DNA of 64,000 bases from contig AAZW01000001.1 in NCBI GenBank assembly GCA_000169995.1, positions 186,001 through 250,000 on the forward strand. Direction: 5' to 3'. The position numbers and the translations under genes are program-made. Positions 52,576-61,711 of this stretch are shown in pieces. Each line of letters opens with the position of its first letter. The stretch's first letter is position 1. The notes below the pieces were generated by a model that was not told where the DNA came from, made no database searches, and saw only the letters and a list, made by a program, of their open reading frames with translations. Source of the DNA: Vibrionales bacterium SWAT-3 (GTDB taxonomy: Bacteria > Pseudomonadota > Gammaproteobacteria > Enterobacterales > Vibrionaceae).

Positions 52576-53706
52576 ATGAATATCACCGAGGTGTTAGTTC
52601 CCGCTCAAGAGATTGCTTGGCTACCGTGGGCGGTTCAATATTTCTTCTACATTGGTTCGGCTTACGCTGCTGCTATTCTGTTTTTGATTGCACTGATATT
52701 CAAAAGCTCAACCAGTCATCAATTCCGTTCAGCCCTTGTACTAGTGATGGCCATTGGCGCCATTGTTGGACCATTAGCCCTTACTGGTGACTTACACCAA
52801 CCTGGACGTGCGTGGCACTTCTACGCACACATCACGCCTTGGTCATGGATGTCACTGGGTTCTCTGTTTCTTCCTTTGTTCTCTGGTCTGGCTGTCGCGA
52901 CGGCTTGGGTTTACTTGCGTGATGACATCGCACAACTTAAAGAAAGTGAAAACCCGCTTCTAAAGCGCTTGTCTTGGTTAACCCTAGGCCAATGGCAGGT
53001 TTCAGCAAAACTAATGATTGTACTCGCTGCTGTGACGGCCATTTCGGGCCTAAGCATCGCGCTTTACACAGGTGCCGAGATCGCAATTTTGGCGAGCCGA
53101 CCGCTTTGGCATCAACCGGCCTCTCCGCTGCTTTGGTTTACGACAGCATTTTTTGCTGCAACGGGTTTAACGCTGTTGATTTGGGCTTTGCTGCCTTCAA
53201 ACAAGCCAAGCTTAAAACCAACCGACCTCGCTCTAGTACAAAGAACCATTACCTTAACAGGCGGCCTTGCCATCATTCTTACGTCGATTTGGGCTTCTAA
53301 CCATGGTCACTTCGACCTGTATGAAAACGACGCTTGGGGTATTAATTTAGGCATCATGACCACCAGCATTTTGCTGTGCATGATCTTAGTTCTTCCGCTG
53401 CAGCGCTTATCTCAAAGCAAGCTGGGAATTATCTGTGTAGCACTTGCGACCATAGTTTCTGCATGGGCAGTACGCTGGGTCACCATGATGGAAGTTCAAA
53501 CCATTCCACGTTTCGATGTGGGCCCATTCCCTTATGAACTACCTATGGGTAGTGCTGGATTACTCGGCATCGTTGGCATGTTTGGCCTGTGGCTTGCGCT
53601 TGCCTTGTTTGCTTCTGAGATCGTGTCGACTCGATCTACACCAAAGACAGCATCGAAGACACACCATAATACATCGTCACCACTTAACCGCTCACATAGC
53701 TTGTAG
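52576..53706 (+). CDS. ttrC: Tetrathionate reductase subunit C, NrfD-like membrane anchor
   Basis: A 376-residue integral membrane protein with about nine hydrophobic helices. It resembles NrfD/PsrC quinol dehydrogenases: GSAYAAAILFLIAL, GPLALTGDLHQPGRAWHFY (the conserved LxxDLxxPxR region) and SLFLPLFSGLAV. It oxidises quinol and passes electrons to TtrB. Its position between ttrB and ttrA is the standard ttrBCA order. An internal GGAG site before the ATG is present. Confidence 0.93.
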   Translation: MNITEVLVPAQEIAWLPWAVQYFFYIGSAYAAAILFLIALIFKSSTSHQFRSALVLVMAIGAIVGPLALTGDLHQPGRAWHFYAHITPWSWMSLGSLFLPLFSGLAVATAWVYLRDDIAQLKESENPLLKRLSWLTLGQWQVSAKLMIVLAAVTAISGLSIALYTGAEIAILASRPLWHQPASPLLWFTTAFFAATGLTLLIWALLPSNKPSLKPTDLALVQRTITLTGGLAIILTSIWASNHGHFDLYENDAWGINLGIMTTSILLCMILVLPLQRLSQSKLGIICVALATIVSAWAVRWVTMMEVQTIPRFDVGPFPYELPMGSAGLLGIVGMFGLWLALALFASEIVSTRSTPKTASKTHHNTSSPLNRSHSL

Positions 53707-53720
53707 TCTGAGGAATCATC

Positions 53721-56700
53721 ATGGATAACAAACGTCGTCAATTTTTGAAAACAGGTCTTGCTGCCGGTGGTGTTGGAGCTTTTGCTGCAGGTTATGCGAC
53801 AACCACAAAACACATGGTTCACGGTGCTATTGATGGCACCGCAGGTAAGAAAACCAACCACATCCACCACGGTAATTCGTTAGAGACGGAATACAGTGTC
53901 GATGAACAAGGTAAGATCTCGCCGAATCCAAATCAGCGCGTAGCACCATCAATGTGTTTCGGTTGCTGGACACTGTGTGGCTTGCGTGTACGTATCGATA
54001 ATCGCAATGACGAAATTTTGCGTATCTCGGGCAATCCCTACCATCCGCTATCAAGTGATCAGCAAATCCCGTTCAAAACACCGGTAAAAGACGCCTACAT
54101 TGGCTTGTCTGGTGAATCAGGCATCAATAACCGTTCGACAGCCTGCGCCCGTGGTAACGGCATGTTAGAGATTCAAAACAGCCCATACCGAATCACTCAA
54201 CCGCTCAAACGTGTCGGTAAACGTGGTGAAGGCAAGTGGAAGCCGATCAGCTACGAGCAACTAATCACTGAGATCACCAAAGGTGGTGACTTGTTCGGTG
54301 AAGGCGAAGTGGAAGGCTTACGATCGATTCGCGACATCGAAACACCGCTAGACCCAAACAACCCTGAATACGGACCAAAAGCAAACCAATTACTGGTGAC
54401 GAATGCCGGCAATGAAGGCCGTGATGATATCTTGAAGCGCTTTGCATTCAACAGTTACGGTACACGTAACTTTGGTCACCACGGCTCTTACTGTGGCTAC
54501 GCATTCCGGGCAGGTTCTGGCGCGATCATGAATGACTTAGACAAGTTCTCGCACTTAAAACCCGACTTCAACAATGCGGAATTCATTCTTTTCATCGGCA
54601 TGTCTCCGGCTCAAGCAGGTAACCCGTTTAAGCGTCAAGCACGACAACTTGCTGAGGCTCGTACTAACGGAAAACTGAGCTACACCATAGTGACGCCAAG
54701 CCTTCCTGCAGGCTCTTCAAGCCTTGCGGCAGGCGATCGCAACAACTGGCTCCCGATTAAACCGGGCACCGATTCAGCATTAGTATTAGGCATGATCCAA
54801 TGGATCATCGAAAACCAACGCTACAATCACGACTTCTTGTCTCGCCCGAGCGCACAAGCGATGCAAAAAGCCGGCACCACACACTGGTGTAATGCATCTC
54901 ACCTCGTGATCAGCGACGAAACGCACCCACAAAACGGGCGCATGCTTCGCACATCGGATATAGGGTTGCTAGAAACAGGCGAACCGATGTCTGACGATGA
55001 TGCATTTATCGCGCTAGATGTGACAACGTCACTACTAACATCAAATGTTCAGGTCGATGAGGCGGCGTTGTTCGTCGATCAAGACGTGGAAATCGATGGT
55101 CAAACCGTTCGCGTTAAGTCTTCTCTACAAAGATTGAAAGAAGAATCCTTCAAATATGACCTTGCTTACTACAGCGAGCAGTGTGAAATCCCACAAGATC
55201 AGATTATTGCACTGGCGAAACGCTTCACTAGCTATGGTACAAAAGCAGTCGTCGATACTCACGGTGGCAACATGCACACCAATGGCTTCTACAACTCCTT
55301 TTCTATTCTGATGCTGAACGCGCTGATCGGTAACATCAATGCGAAAGGCGGAGCGATGGCGAAAGCGGGCGGCTACCCAACTTCTGTTGCAGGCCCACGT
55401 TACGACTTTACCAAGTTTAAAGGTAAGACGAAGCCACAAGGCGTGTTCTTATCTCGTAGTAAATTTCCGTATCACAAAACCAGCGAATACAAACGTCGCG
55501 TTGCAGCCGGTGAGTCACCCTACCCAACTCGCGCGCCTTGGTACCCAATCTCAGCGCCGCTGCTAACCGAGCATTTGTCAGCGGCGATTGATGGCTACCC
55601 ATATCGCGCAAAAGCGTGGATCAACCACATGGCGAACCCACTTTATGGCGTTCCGGGGTTAGACAACCTATTAGGCGAGAAGCTTAAGGATCCAATGCAA
55701 CTGGGTTTGATCGTCTCTATCGATGCTTTCATTAATGAAACCACAGCACTATCAGATTACCTTGTGCCAGACACAGTAACCTACGAAAGCTGGGGCATGG
55801 CAACACCTTGGCATGGCGTTGCAACTAAAGCGATCACTGCTCGTTGGCCGATTGTGGAACCTAAAACCTCTCGCACTCAGGACGGTCGTGCCATCAATCT
55901 AGAGAACTTCTTTATTGATCTGGCGAAAACACTCGAGCTGGGCGGCTTTGGTGATGATGCAATCAAAGACAGCCAAGGCAATTGGCACGGTATCCACAGT
56001 GCAGAAGACTTCTACCTACGCTCTGCGGCGAACTTAGCATTTGCCAAAGGCGGCGTGCCGAATGTGGATGCTGAAGACATTGTTTGGTCTGGTCTTGAGC
56101 GCCTTGTTCCTGTGATGAACAAAACGCTCAAGCCAGAAGAGATGCTCAAGGTGGCGTACATTTTTGCACGGGGCGGTCGTTTTGAGGACGCTACCAATGC
56201 CTACACCAACGAAACCATGAAGTACAAATGGACCAAACCACTGGCTATCTGGAATGAAAAGCTCGGTACTTCTCGCAATACCATCAGTGGCGAGCAGTAC
56301 ATGGGTTGCCCAACGTGGCACCCACAAAAGTTGGCAGATGGCACGCCTTTGGCTGAGCAGTTCCCAGCAAAAGATTGGCCATTCACCCTGACTAACTTTA
56401 AGTCCAATATTCACAGTGCGGTGTCTAACTTGTCACCACGCTTGGAGTCCATCAAAGGCGTGAACCCAGTGTACATTCACCCACAAGACGCCTCTTCAGC
56501 GGGCATCAAAACCGGTGACGTATTTGCCATTAAAACGCCGAGCGCAACGACAAAAGCGTTGGCAATGGTGATTGATGGTATCAAGCCGGGAACACTAGGC
56601 TTTGAGCATGGCTTTGGCCATAAAGAGCTCGGTGAACGTGCACACTGGATTGGCGACACACAACAACCAGTGAAGATGAAGTCCAACGATGGCGTTAACA

Positions 56701-56813
56701 TTAACGATATTGGCTTAATTGACCCGACAAGAGAAGGCAAAGGCGTGATGCTAGATTGGGTAGTCGGCGCAGCAGCAAGACAGGCGCTTCCTGCGAAGAT
56801 CTACAAGATCTAA
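53721..56813 (+). CDS. ttrA: Tetrathionate reductase catalytic subunit A
   Basis: A 1030-residue molybdopterin oxidoreductase. A Tat signal (NKRRQFLKTGLAAGGVGAFA) targets the folded protein to the periplasm. A [4Fe-4S] site is formed by C79, C82, C86 and C142 (CFGCWTLC, then ACARG). Cys258 in GSYCGYAF is the likely molybdenum ligand. Further bis-MGD segments are present, including VDTHGGNMHTNGF and LVPDTVTYESWG. It reduces tetrathionate to two thiosulfate as the terminal step of anaerobic respiration. Length and order fit TtrA, and an intrinsic terminator closes the operon. Confidence 0.95.
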   Translation: MDNKRRQFLKTGLAAGGVGAFAAGYATTTKHMVHGAIDGTAGKKTNHIHHGNSLETEYSVDEQGKISPNPNQRVAPSMCFGCWTLCGLRVRIDNRNDEILRISGNPYHPLSSDQQIPFKTPVKDAYIGLSGESGINNRSTACARGNGMLEIQNSPYRITQPLKRVGKRGEGKWKPISYEQLITEITKGGDLFGEGEVEGLRSIRDIETPLDPNNPEYGPKANQLLVTNAGNEGRDDILKRFAFNSYGTRNFGHHGSYCGYAFRAGSGAIMNDLDKFSHLKPDFNNAEFILFIGMSPAQAGNPFKRQARQLAEARTNGKLSYTIVTPSLPAGSSSLAAGDRNNWLPIKPGTDSALVLGMIQWIIENQRYNHDFLSRPSAQAMQKAGTTHWCNASHLVISDETHPQNGRMLRTSDIGLLETGEPMSDDDAFIALDVTTSLLTSNVQVDEAALFVDQDVEIDGQTVRVKSSLQRLKEESFKYDLAYYSEQCEIPQDQIIALAKRFTSYGTKAVVDTHGGNMHTNGFYNSFSILMLNALIGNINAKGGAMAKAGGYPTSVAGPRYDFTKFKGKTKPQGVFLSRSKFPYHKTSEYKRRVAAGESPYPTRAPWYPISAPLLTEHLSAAIDGYPYRAKAWINHMANPLYGVPGLDNLLGEKLKDPMQLGLIVSIDAFINETTALSDYLVPDTVTYESWGMATPWHGVATKAITARWPIVEPKTSRTQDGRAINLENFFIDLAKTLELGGFGDDAIKDSQGNWHGIHSAEDFYLRSAANLAFAKGGVPNVDAEDIVWSGLERLVPVMNKTLKPEEMLKVAYIFARGGRFEDATNAYTNETMKYKWTKPLAIWNEKLGTSRNTISGEQYMGCPTWHPQKLADGTPLAEQFPAKDWPFTLTNFKSNIHSAVSNLSPRLESIKGVNPVYIHPQDASSAGIKTGDVFAIKTPSATTKALAMVIDGIKPGTLGFEHGFGHKELGERAHWIGDTQQPVKMKSNDGVNINDIGLIDPTREGKGVMLDWVVGAAARQALPAKIYKI

Positions 56814-56847
56814 ATCTCGGTGAGCTTAGTCCAATAATAAAATAAAC

Positions 56848-56881
56848 AGAGCAACTTCATTATTCGGAGTTGCTCTTTTTT
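56848..56881 (+). terminator. Intrinsic terminator of ttrBCA
   Basis: The stem agagcaact/agttgctct with an 11-base loop is followed by a T run. It separates ttrBCA from the tsd pair, so that pair needs its own promoter. The remaining gap to 57117 carries the shared palindrome. Confidence 0.9.
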
Positions 56882-57042
56882 CAGATACCTCATTCAACTT
56901 AAACCTTCCTCTATCTATTCTTTTCACCACTTCCCTTTAAGTTTTAGCCCCACCGCCCTCAAGCAACTATGCTTATCTCTAAGGTCAAAACAGGCTGATT
57001 GAGCCTATTTACGTGAGACTCTCCTCAAGTTCCGAGTGAATT

Positions 57043-57061
57043 AATGTGGAAATCCACAATA
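57043..57061. promoter_or_regulatory. Putative TtrR site upstream of tsdB
   Basis: All 19 bases are identical to the site before ttrB. The centre lies about 66 bp upstream of the tsdB start, very close to the spacing seen at ttrB. Confidence 0.7.
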
Positions 57062-57117
57062 GCGCGAGCAATCAATTATGTCGAAAATGCGTGCATTACA
57101 ACCAATAGCGACGCCTC

Positions 57118-57759
57118 ATGATTAAGCTGAATATAAAAACTCAAACTCTCACGCTTTGCATTGCTGCTTTAGGAAGCTTCTCTTTATCCGGTTTTTCACA
57201 AGCAGCGCCTAACCCAATGCCCGAAGCCGCAGAAACCTGTAGCGGGTGCCATCAAGCTGACGGGAAAGGTATGCCTAACATCGCCCCTATGCTTGCTGGA
57301 CAGAATGCTGACTACCTAGAACATCAATTGATTCTATTTTCTAGTGGAGAGCGTCAAAGCGCGATCATGAAAGGCATGGCCGATGGCGTGTCTGATCCTG
57401 CTATTCGTCGTGAAGTTGCCGAATACTTTGCCTCTCTCCCTTCATACGAATTCACAGATTTAGAACAGCGTGGCTCGCAAGCGGATATCGAGAACCCGTA
57501 TCGCAAGCTTGTATTTCAAGGCGACTGGGACCGAAACATTCCAGCATGTGCTACCTGTCACGGACCAAGCGGAATGGGCGTAGACAAGTTTCCACGCCTT
57601 GCGAGCCAACATGCCGACTACATTCAATCTCAGCTTAACGCATGGAAAAACGGAACTCGCAAGGGGGATGATTTGAACATGATGGGCAACATCGCTGGCA
57701 AATTGACCGACGATGAGATCAAAAACCTGTCTTACTACTTCGCATCTTTTCGATACTAA
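57118..57759 (+). CDS. tsdB: Dihaem cytochrome c4-like protein, probable TsdB
   Basis: A 213-residue periplasmic cytochrome. A signal peptide ends around residue 30 (FSQAAPNP). Two haem-binding motifs, CSGCH (41-45) and CATCH (144-148), lie in two similar domains, each with the downstream Met-containing segments seen in cytochrome c4 (IAPMLAGQNADYLEHQL and FPRLASQHADYIQSQL). TsdB proteins exchange electrons with the thiosulfate dehydrogenase TsdA, encoded 9 bp downstream. The name rests on this partnership, since cytochrome c4 sequences alone are not specific. Confidence 0.8.
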   Translation: MIKLNIKTQTLTLCIAALGSFSLSGFSQAAPNPMPEAAETCSGCHQADGKGMPNIAPMLAGQNADYLEHQLILFSSGERQSAIMKGMADGVSDPAIRREVAEYFASLPSYEFTDLEQRGSQADIENPYRKLVFQGDWDRNIPACATCHGPSGMGVDKFPRLASQHADYIQSQLNAWKNGTRKGDDLNMMGNIAGKLTDDEIKNLSYYFASFRY

Positions 57760-57768
57760 AGGGCTAGC

Positions 57769-58830
57769 ATGAAAACACTACTTTTAATCACCGCAACCCT
57801 TGCCTCTGGACTCGCTTATGCCGAGGGTGAATTACCTGATCGCCAAACCGAACTGCCAGCCGTCGAAAAAGTGAAAGATAACAAGTACCTAGTGCCACGC
57901 GACTTAGTGGATATCCCAGCGGGAGAATTTGGCGACAAGGTCAAACTGGGCTATTCGTTGTTTGTTGACTCACAACAGATGCGTGGCGAATACGTAGGCA
58001 ACGAGCAAAACTGTGTTAACTGCCACATGCAAGCAGGCATGAAGCCCAATGCAGCGCCACTTTGGGGCGCGTACATGGCCTACCCGGCTTATCGTAAGAA
58101 AAACGACAAGGTCAACAGCTACGCTGAGCGTATTCAAGGCTGTTTCACCTATTCAATGAACGGAATCGCACCAGCCTTAGACTCAAAAGAACTGGTCGCA
58201 CTCTGCGCTTACTCCTACTGGTTGGCGATGGGTGGCATCTTAGATAAAAACGGCATGCAAGATACGCCCGTTCCTGAGGTTAGCGATGCGGATTTACAAG
58301 TCGGTGGTAAAGCGGAAAGCTTCCCTCTTCCTGAAGAGCTGCTAAGCAAATACCCAATTGATGATCGCAGCAAGTTGGCAGGTCGTGGCTATCCTAAGAT
58401 TGCTCAACCTGAACAAGAACCTTCGATTACTCGTGGTGAGAAGGTTTATCAAACCAGCTGCCAAACCTGTCATGGTCAAAATGGCGAAGGTATTAAAGGG
58501 ACTGATGGTCGCTCATACCTGCCACCACTTTGGGGCGAGAACTCATTTAACTGGGGCGCAGGTATGCACCGCGTAAACACAGCGGCTTACTTTATTTACG
58601 AGAATATGCCGCTTGGAAAGAGCCAACAGCTTTCCATTCAAGATGCATGGGATGTGGCCGCTTTCGTCAACAGCCATGAACGCCCACAAGATCCGAGATA
58701 CAAGGGCGATGTGGCTGCTAATGCAGAACGCTATCACAATCACCAAGGCTACTACGGTAAAGAAGTTGATGGCCACGTGCTAGGTACAAAAGCTTACCCA
58801 AGTGGCAAAGAAGTGATTCACAGCCACTAA
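57769..58830 (+). CDS. tsdA: TsdA-like thiosulfate dehydrogenase / tetrathionate reductase
   Basis: A 353-residue dihaem cytochrome with a signal peptide (MKTLLLITATLASGLAYA). Haem 1 is bound at CVNCH (82-86) and haem 2 at CQTCH (231-235). The segment RIQGCFTYSMNG places Cys125 where TsdA enzymes use an unusual Cys ligand for the active-site haem. The neighbouring PLWGAYMAYPAYRKK and LVALCAYSYWLAMGG are also typical. TsdA interconverts two thiosulfate and one tetrathionate; the preferred direction varies between species and cannot be read here. Its place after ttrBCA, sharing an upstream site, supports sulfur-oxyanion respiration. Confidence 0.85.
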   Translation: MKTLLLITATLASGLAYAEGELPDRQTELPAVEKVKDNKYLVPRDLVDIPAGEFGDKVKLGYSLFVDSQQMRGEYVGNEQNCVNCHMQAGMKPNAAPLWGAYMAYPAYRKKNDKVNSYAERIQGCFTYSMNGIAPALDSKELVALCAYSYWLAMGGILDKNGMQDTPVPEVSDADLQVGGKAESFPLPEELLSKYPIDDRSKLAGRGYPKIAQPEQEPSITRGEKVYQTSCQTCHGQNGEGIKGTDGRSYLPPLWGENSFNWGAGMHRVNTAAYFIYENMPLGKSQQLSIQDAWDVAAFVNSHERPQDPRYKGDVAANAERYHNHQGYYGKEVDGHVLGTKAYPSGKEVIHSH

Positions 58831-58925
58831 CTTTAATTAAAGAGGCACTTCTTTAGAGAAAAGAGCCTCTCACGCTAGCTATATCTGAACTTTACATTGT
58901 AAATTAGTCAACGCTAGAACAGTAA

Positions 58926-58964
58926 AAAGAAGCCAGTTCGTGTAACGTTCTGGCTTCTTTTTTG
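58926..58964. terminator. Bidirectional terminator between tsdA and the LysR gene
   Basis: The stem aaagaagccag/ctggcttcttt is flanked by A and T runs. A second, weaker hairpin (agaggc/gcctct) lies near 58845-58871. Confidence 0.88.
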
Positions 58965-58986
58965 ATTTGATATAGCAGAGAAAACG

Positions 58987-59916
58987 TTAATCTTGCTGCA
59001 TCTTCTCCCAAATCGTTGGCGACCCAATATAATCTTGCACTGAAGTGATGAACTCTTTCACTAGCTTGGTCTGCTTACGGTGCGGGTAGACGGCATAAAT
59101 GGCGGTATCCGCTGTTGAGATGGCGTAATCAGGAAGCAGTGTCACTAAGTCCAACTCTTTCATCGAGGCGTACAGATTTGATTGATCAAGAAAGCCATAG
59201 CCTAAGCCATCTTTCACACAAGACACCATAGTACGAACATCACTCACCTTGTAGTTACCACGAATCGTCAGGCTCTGAAAAGTATTGCCATGCGGCTCTT
59301 CACTGATTCGAAGATGATCCACCGTCATATCGCCATTGGTATAAATCACCGCAGGCAGAGACAACAAATCTTGTGGCGTTTTCGGCTTACCATGTTGCTT
59401 CACAAAGTCATTTGAGGCGACCAGCATGAAGTTACTGTCAGCTATCTTCTTCGCAATCAAATTCGATTCCACCAGCTTGCTAAAGCGGAACGCGATATCA
59501 AACTGCCCTGCAATGATGTTGGCGATCTTATCGTCCAAGGAAAGTACGATCTGAACATCTGGGTACTTTCTCATGAACTGAGTGATGATAGGTTGCAGGT
59601 ATTGCTGGCCAAAATAGATCGGTGAGGTAATACGCAGCACACCTTTCGGCTCAGACTGATAGGAGTCAGCGATGCCTTGAATCTGACTGATGGTGTCTTT
59701 CAGCACATAGGTTTGCGCAAGAATATCTTCCCCAGCAGACGTCAAAGAAAACGATCGAGTAGAACGGTTGAGTAGCTGAACACCTAAGTCTTGCTCAAGC
59801 TTTTTGATCTGTTTAGAGAGAGAGGAATTGTCCATGTCGTGCAAGGTTGCCGCTTTGGTAAACGACCCTTGTTGAACTACATCTAAGAACAATAACAACT
59901 GATTGGTATTGGGCAC
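58987..59916 (-). CDS. LysR-family transcriptional regulator
   Basis: A 309-residue regulator starting at GTG (59916) with AGGAG seven bases upstream. An N-terminal winged HTH covers residues ~1-60 (FLDVVQQGSFTKAATLHDMDNSSLSKQIKKLE in segments). The periplasmic-binding-like effector domain starts near residue 90 (GVLRITSPIYFGQQYLQPII). It resembles the DsdC/CrgA-type subgroup. No divergent target is adjacent: the upstream gene is an Lrp-type regulator in the same orientation, and tsdA is convergent. The function is unassigned. Confidence 0.92.
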   Translation of the reverse strand: MPNTNQLLLFLDVVQQGSFTKAATLHDMDNSSLSKQIKKLEQDLGVQLLNRSTRSFSLTSAGEDILAQTYVLKDTISQIQGIADSYQSEPKGVLRITSPIYFGQQYLQPIITQFMRKYPDVQIVLSLDDKIANIIAGQFDIAFRFSKLVESNLIAKKIADSNFMLVASNDFVKQHGKPKTPQDLLSLPAVIYTNGDMTVDHLRISEEPHGNTFQSLTIRGNYKVSDVRTMVSCVKDGLGYGFLDQSNLYASMKELDLVTLLPDYAISTADTAIYAVYPHRKQTKLVKEFITSVQDYIGSPTIWEKMQQD

Positions 59917-59942
59917 TGTGCCGCTCCTAATATTAAGCTCGA

Positions 59943-60383
59943 TTAACGTTCATCTTTAGGGGTGTCCATCACCACCATGGTTGTGATGGATTGAACCTGA
60001 GCACACTCCCCTAGCACATCGGCATGAAACTTCTTATAGCTCGGTAAGTCTTTAGTCTCGACTCGCAACAAGTACTCATTGGCTCCGGTGATGTTGTGAC
60101 ACTCGACCACCTCTTTCTCCATAGCGACGTGCTCTTCAAACTCCAATTGAGCAGATTTTTTGTGGCTTGATAAACCGATCGAAACGTAGGCGATAAAGCC
60201 CACGCCCATCAAACTGGTATCGAGAACCGCACGATAACCTTGAATGATGCCTTTGCGCTCAAGTTCTTGTACACGCCTTAACGTCGCTGAAGCCGACAAG
60301 CCAATCCGCTCTGAGAGCTCAATATTGGAGATTCTGCCGTCCAACTTAAGCTCTTGCAATATCCTTTCGTCAAATCTATCCAT
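59943..60383 (-). CDS. Lrp/AsnC-family transcriptional regulator
   Basis: A 146-residue protein with an N-terminal HTH (RILQELKLDGRISNIELSERIGLSASATLRRVQELE by segments, residues ~6-40) and a C-terminal RAM effector domain with the YLLRVETKDLPSY pattern. Such proteins sense amino acids. It is divergent from a LysE/RhtB amino-acid exporter gene, the classic arrangement in which the regulator controls the exporter. That exporter is interrupted by a stop codon here. Confidence 0.93.
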   Translation of the reverse strand: MDRFDERILQELKLDGRISNIELSERIGLSASATLRRVQELERKGIIQGYRAVLDTSLMGVGFIAYVSIGLSSHKKSAQLEFEEHVAMEKEVVECHNITGANEYLLRVETKDLPSYKKFHADVLGECAQVQSITTMVVMDTPKDER

Positions 60384-60524
60384 AAGTATTTATTATTGTG
60401 CCTTTAGTGATAATAGAGGAAATAAAAGCACATAATTGCCTCACTTTCCACCTACTATATTTCTCAACACGTGAAAGTCATGACCGGTCAGTCACTTCGT
60501 TCATTTTATTGCTGGAGAACCATT

Positions 60525-61109
60525 ATGCCTTTAGAACAACTTAGCGCACTTGCCTTGTTTGCGTTTGTCTCGACCTTCACGCCGGGTCCAAATAACATCA
60601 TGCTCATGACATCAGGTGCGAATGTTGGCTTTGCCCGTACCATTCCGCACATGCTTGGCATTGCTCTAGGGTTTGCAGCTATGTTGCTATTGGTCGGCTT
60701 CGGTTTAATGGGTATTTTCAACGCGTACCCAGTGACTCACCAAATCTTGAAATACCTGAGCCTTGCGTATTTGGTGTACCTCGCAATTAAAATAGCCAAG
60801 AGTGGAAAAGCGAAAAGCACTGAAGCTTATAAACCGATGACCTTCATCGGCGCGGCAAGTTTTCAATGGGTTAACCCGAAAGGTTGGTCAATGGCACTGA
60901 CAGCCATTTCTGTTTATAGCAGTGGCAGTTCATGGTGGGAACTTGCGATCATCGCAGCCATTTTTACATTAGCTAACTTACCGTCGGTAACCTTTTAGAC
61001 TGCAGCAGGCAAGCAACTGCAACACTGGTTAACAACTCCAGTACGTATCAAAAGCTTTAATTACGGTATGGCGGGCTTGCTATTAGCATCAACGATTCCA
61101 ATGCTCTAA
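60525..61109 (+). pseudogene. LysE/RhtB-family amino-acid exporter interrupted by an amber codon
   Basis: The frame starts at ATG 60525 behind GGAG (MPLEQLSALALFAFVSTFTP, then GPNNIMLM). It runs as a normal RhtB carrier until TAG at 60996-60998 (codon 158). In the same frame, coding continues for 36 more residues (TAAGKQLQHWL to STIPML) up to TAA at 61107-61109. The full length would be 194-195 residues, the family norm. A Trp is common at this position, so a single TGG to TAG change is likely. Without suppression the last helix is lost, so I call it a pseudogene; a sequencing error is possible. Confidence 0.8.
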
Positions 61110-61164
61110 TCGACTCAGCTTTACCTATTGATGGTTAGTACACCGCTACTAACCATCATTCGAG

Positions 61165-61554
61165 TTAAAGAAACTCAATAATTTCACTAACCCAACGACC
61201 AAATATCGCCTGCCCGTTCGGCGTTAACGTCCATATAAACACTGCTATATTTATTGCCACCGTCAGCCAATAAATCGCTCGGAACGGCTGCTTTTGCGTT
61301 TTATGACGTAGCTTATCTTGCGCAATCAAAGCCCCCAACCAACCACCAGCAACAGAAAAAATGTGTAAGGTTTTCTCAGGCACACGCCAATTGCCATTGA
61401 TCGCTGCTCGCTTGTCTTTTGCGTACACAAAAAACGTCACGACACCTATAACTAAATACCACGCCAATAGCGCTTTTGAGCTTTCCGCAAACAACGTAGA
61501 CACCGCCACCAGAACCAAATAAGTGATAGCGATTTGAATAGATGAAGACAACAT
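61165..61554 (-). CDS. DUF1294 membrane protein
   Basis: A 129-residue protein from the ATG at 61554; a TTG one codon earlier sits on the AAGGAG site. It has about four hydrophobic helices. The hallmark is a FFVYAKDKRAAINGNWRVPE segment, then LHIFSVAGGWLGALIAQDKLRHKTQKQPF. DUF1294 proteins are small inner-membrane proteins, often fused to cold-shock domains; this one has no such domain. The function is unknown. It converges with the broken LysE gene. Confidence 0.85.
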   Translation of the reverse strand: MLSSSIQIAITYLVLVAVSTLFAESSKALLAWYLVIGVVTFFVYAKDKRAAINGNWRVPEKTLHIFSVAGGWLGALIAQDKLRHKTQKQPFRAIYWLTVAINIAVFIWTLTPNGQAIFGRWVSEIIEFL

Positions 61555-61711
61555 CAACTCCTTTTGGGTAACAGCTCACATACTGTGGCAATTACGCCCT
61601 GTAGATTTTGATAAGGATGAGTAAGGCACATTGTAATTCAGTTAGCCTGCAAAAAATAAACAAGCCCTTTCATCCCTACATAACATGATGGAAGTTAAAG
61701 GAATTATAAAT

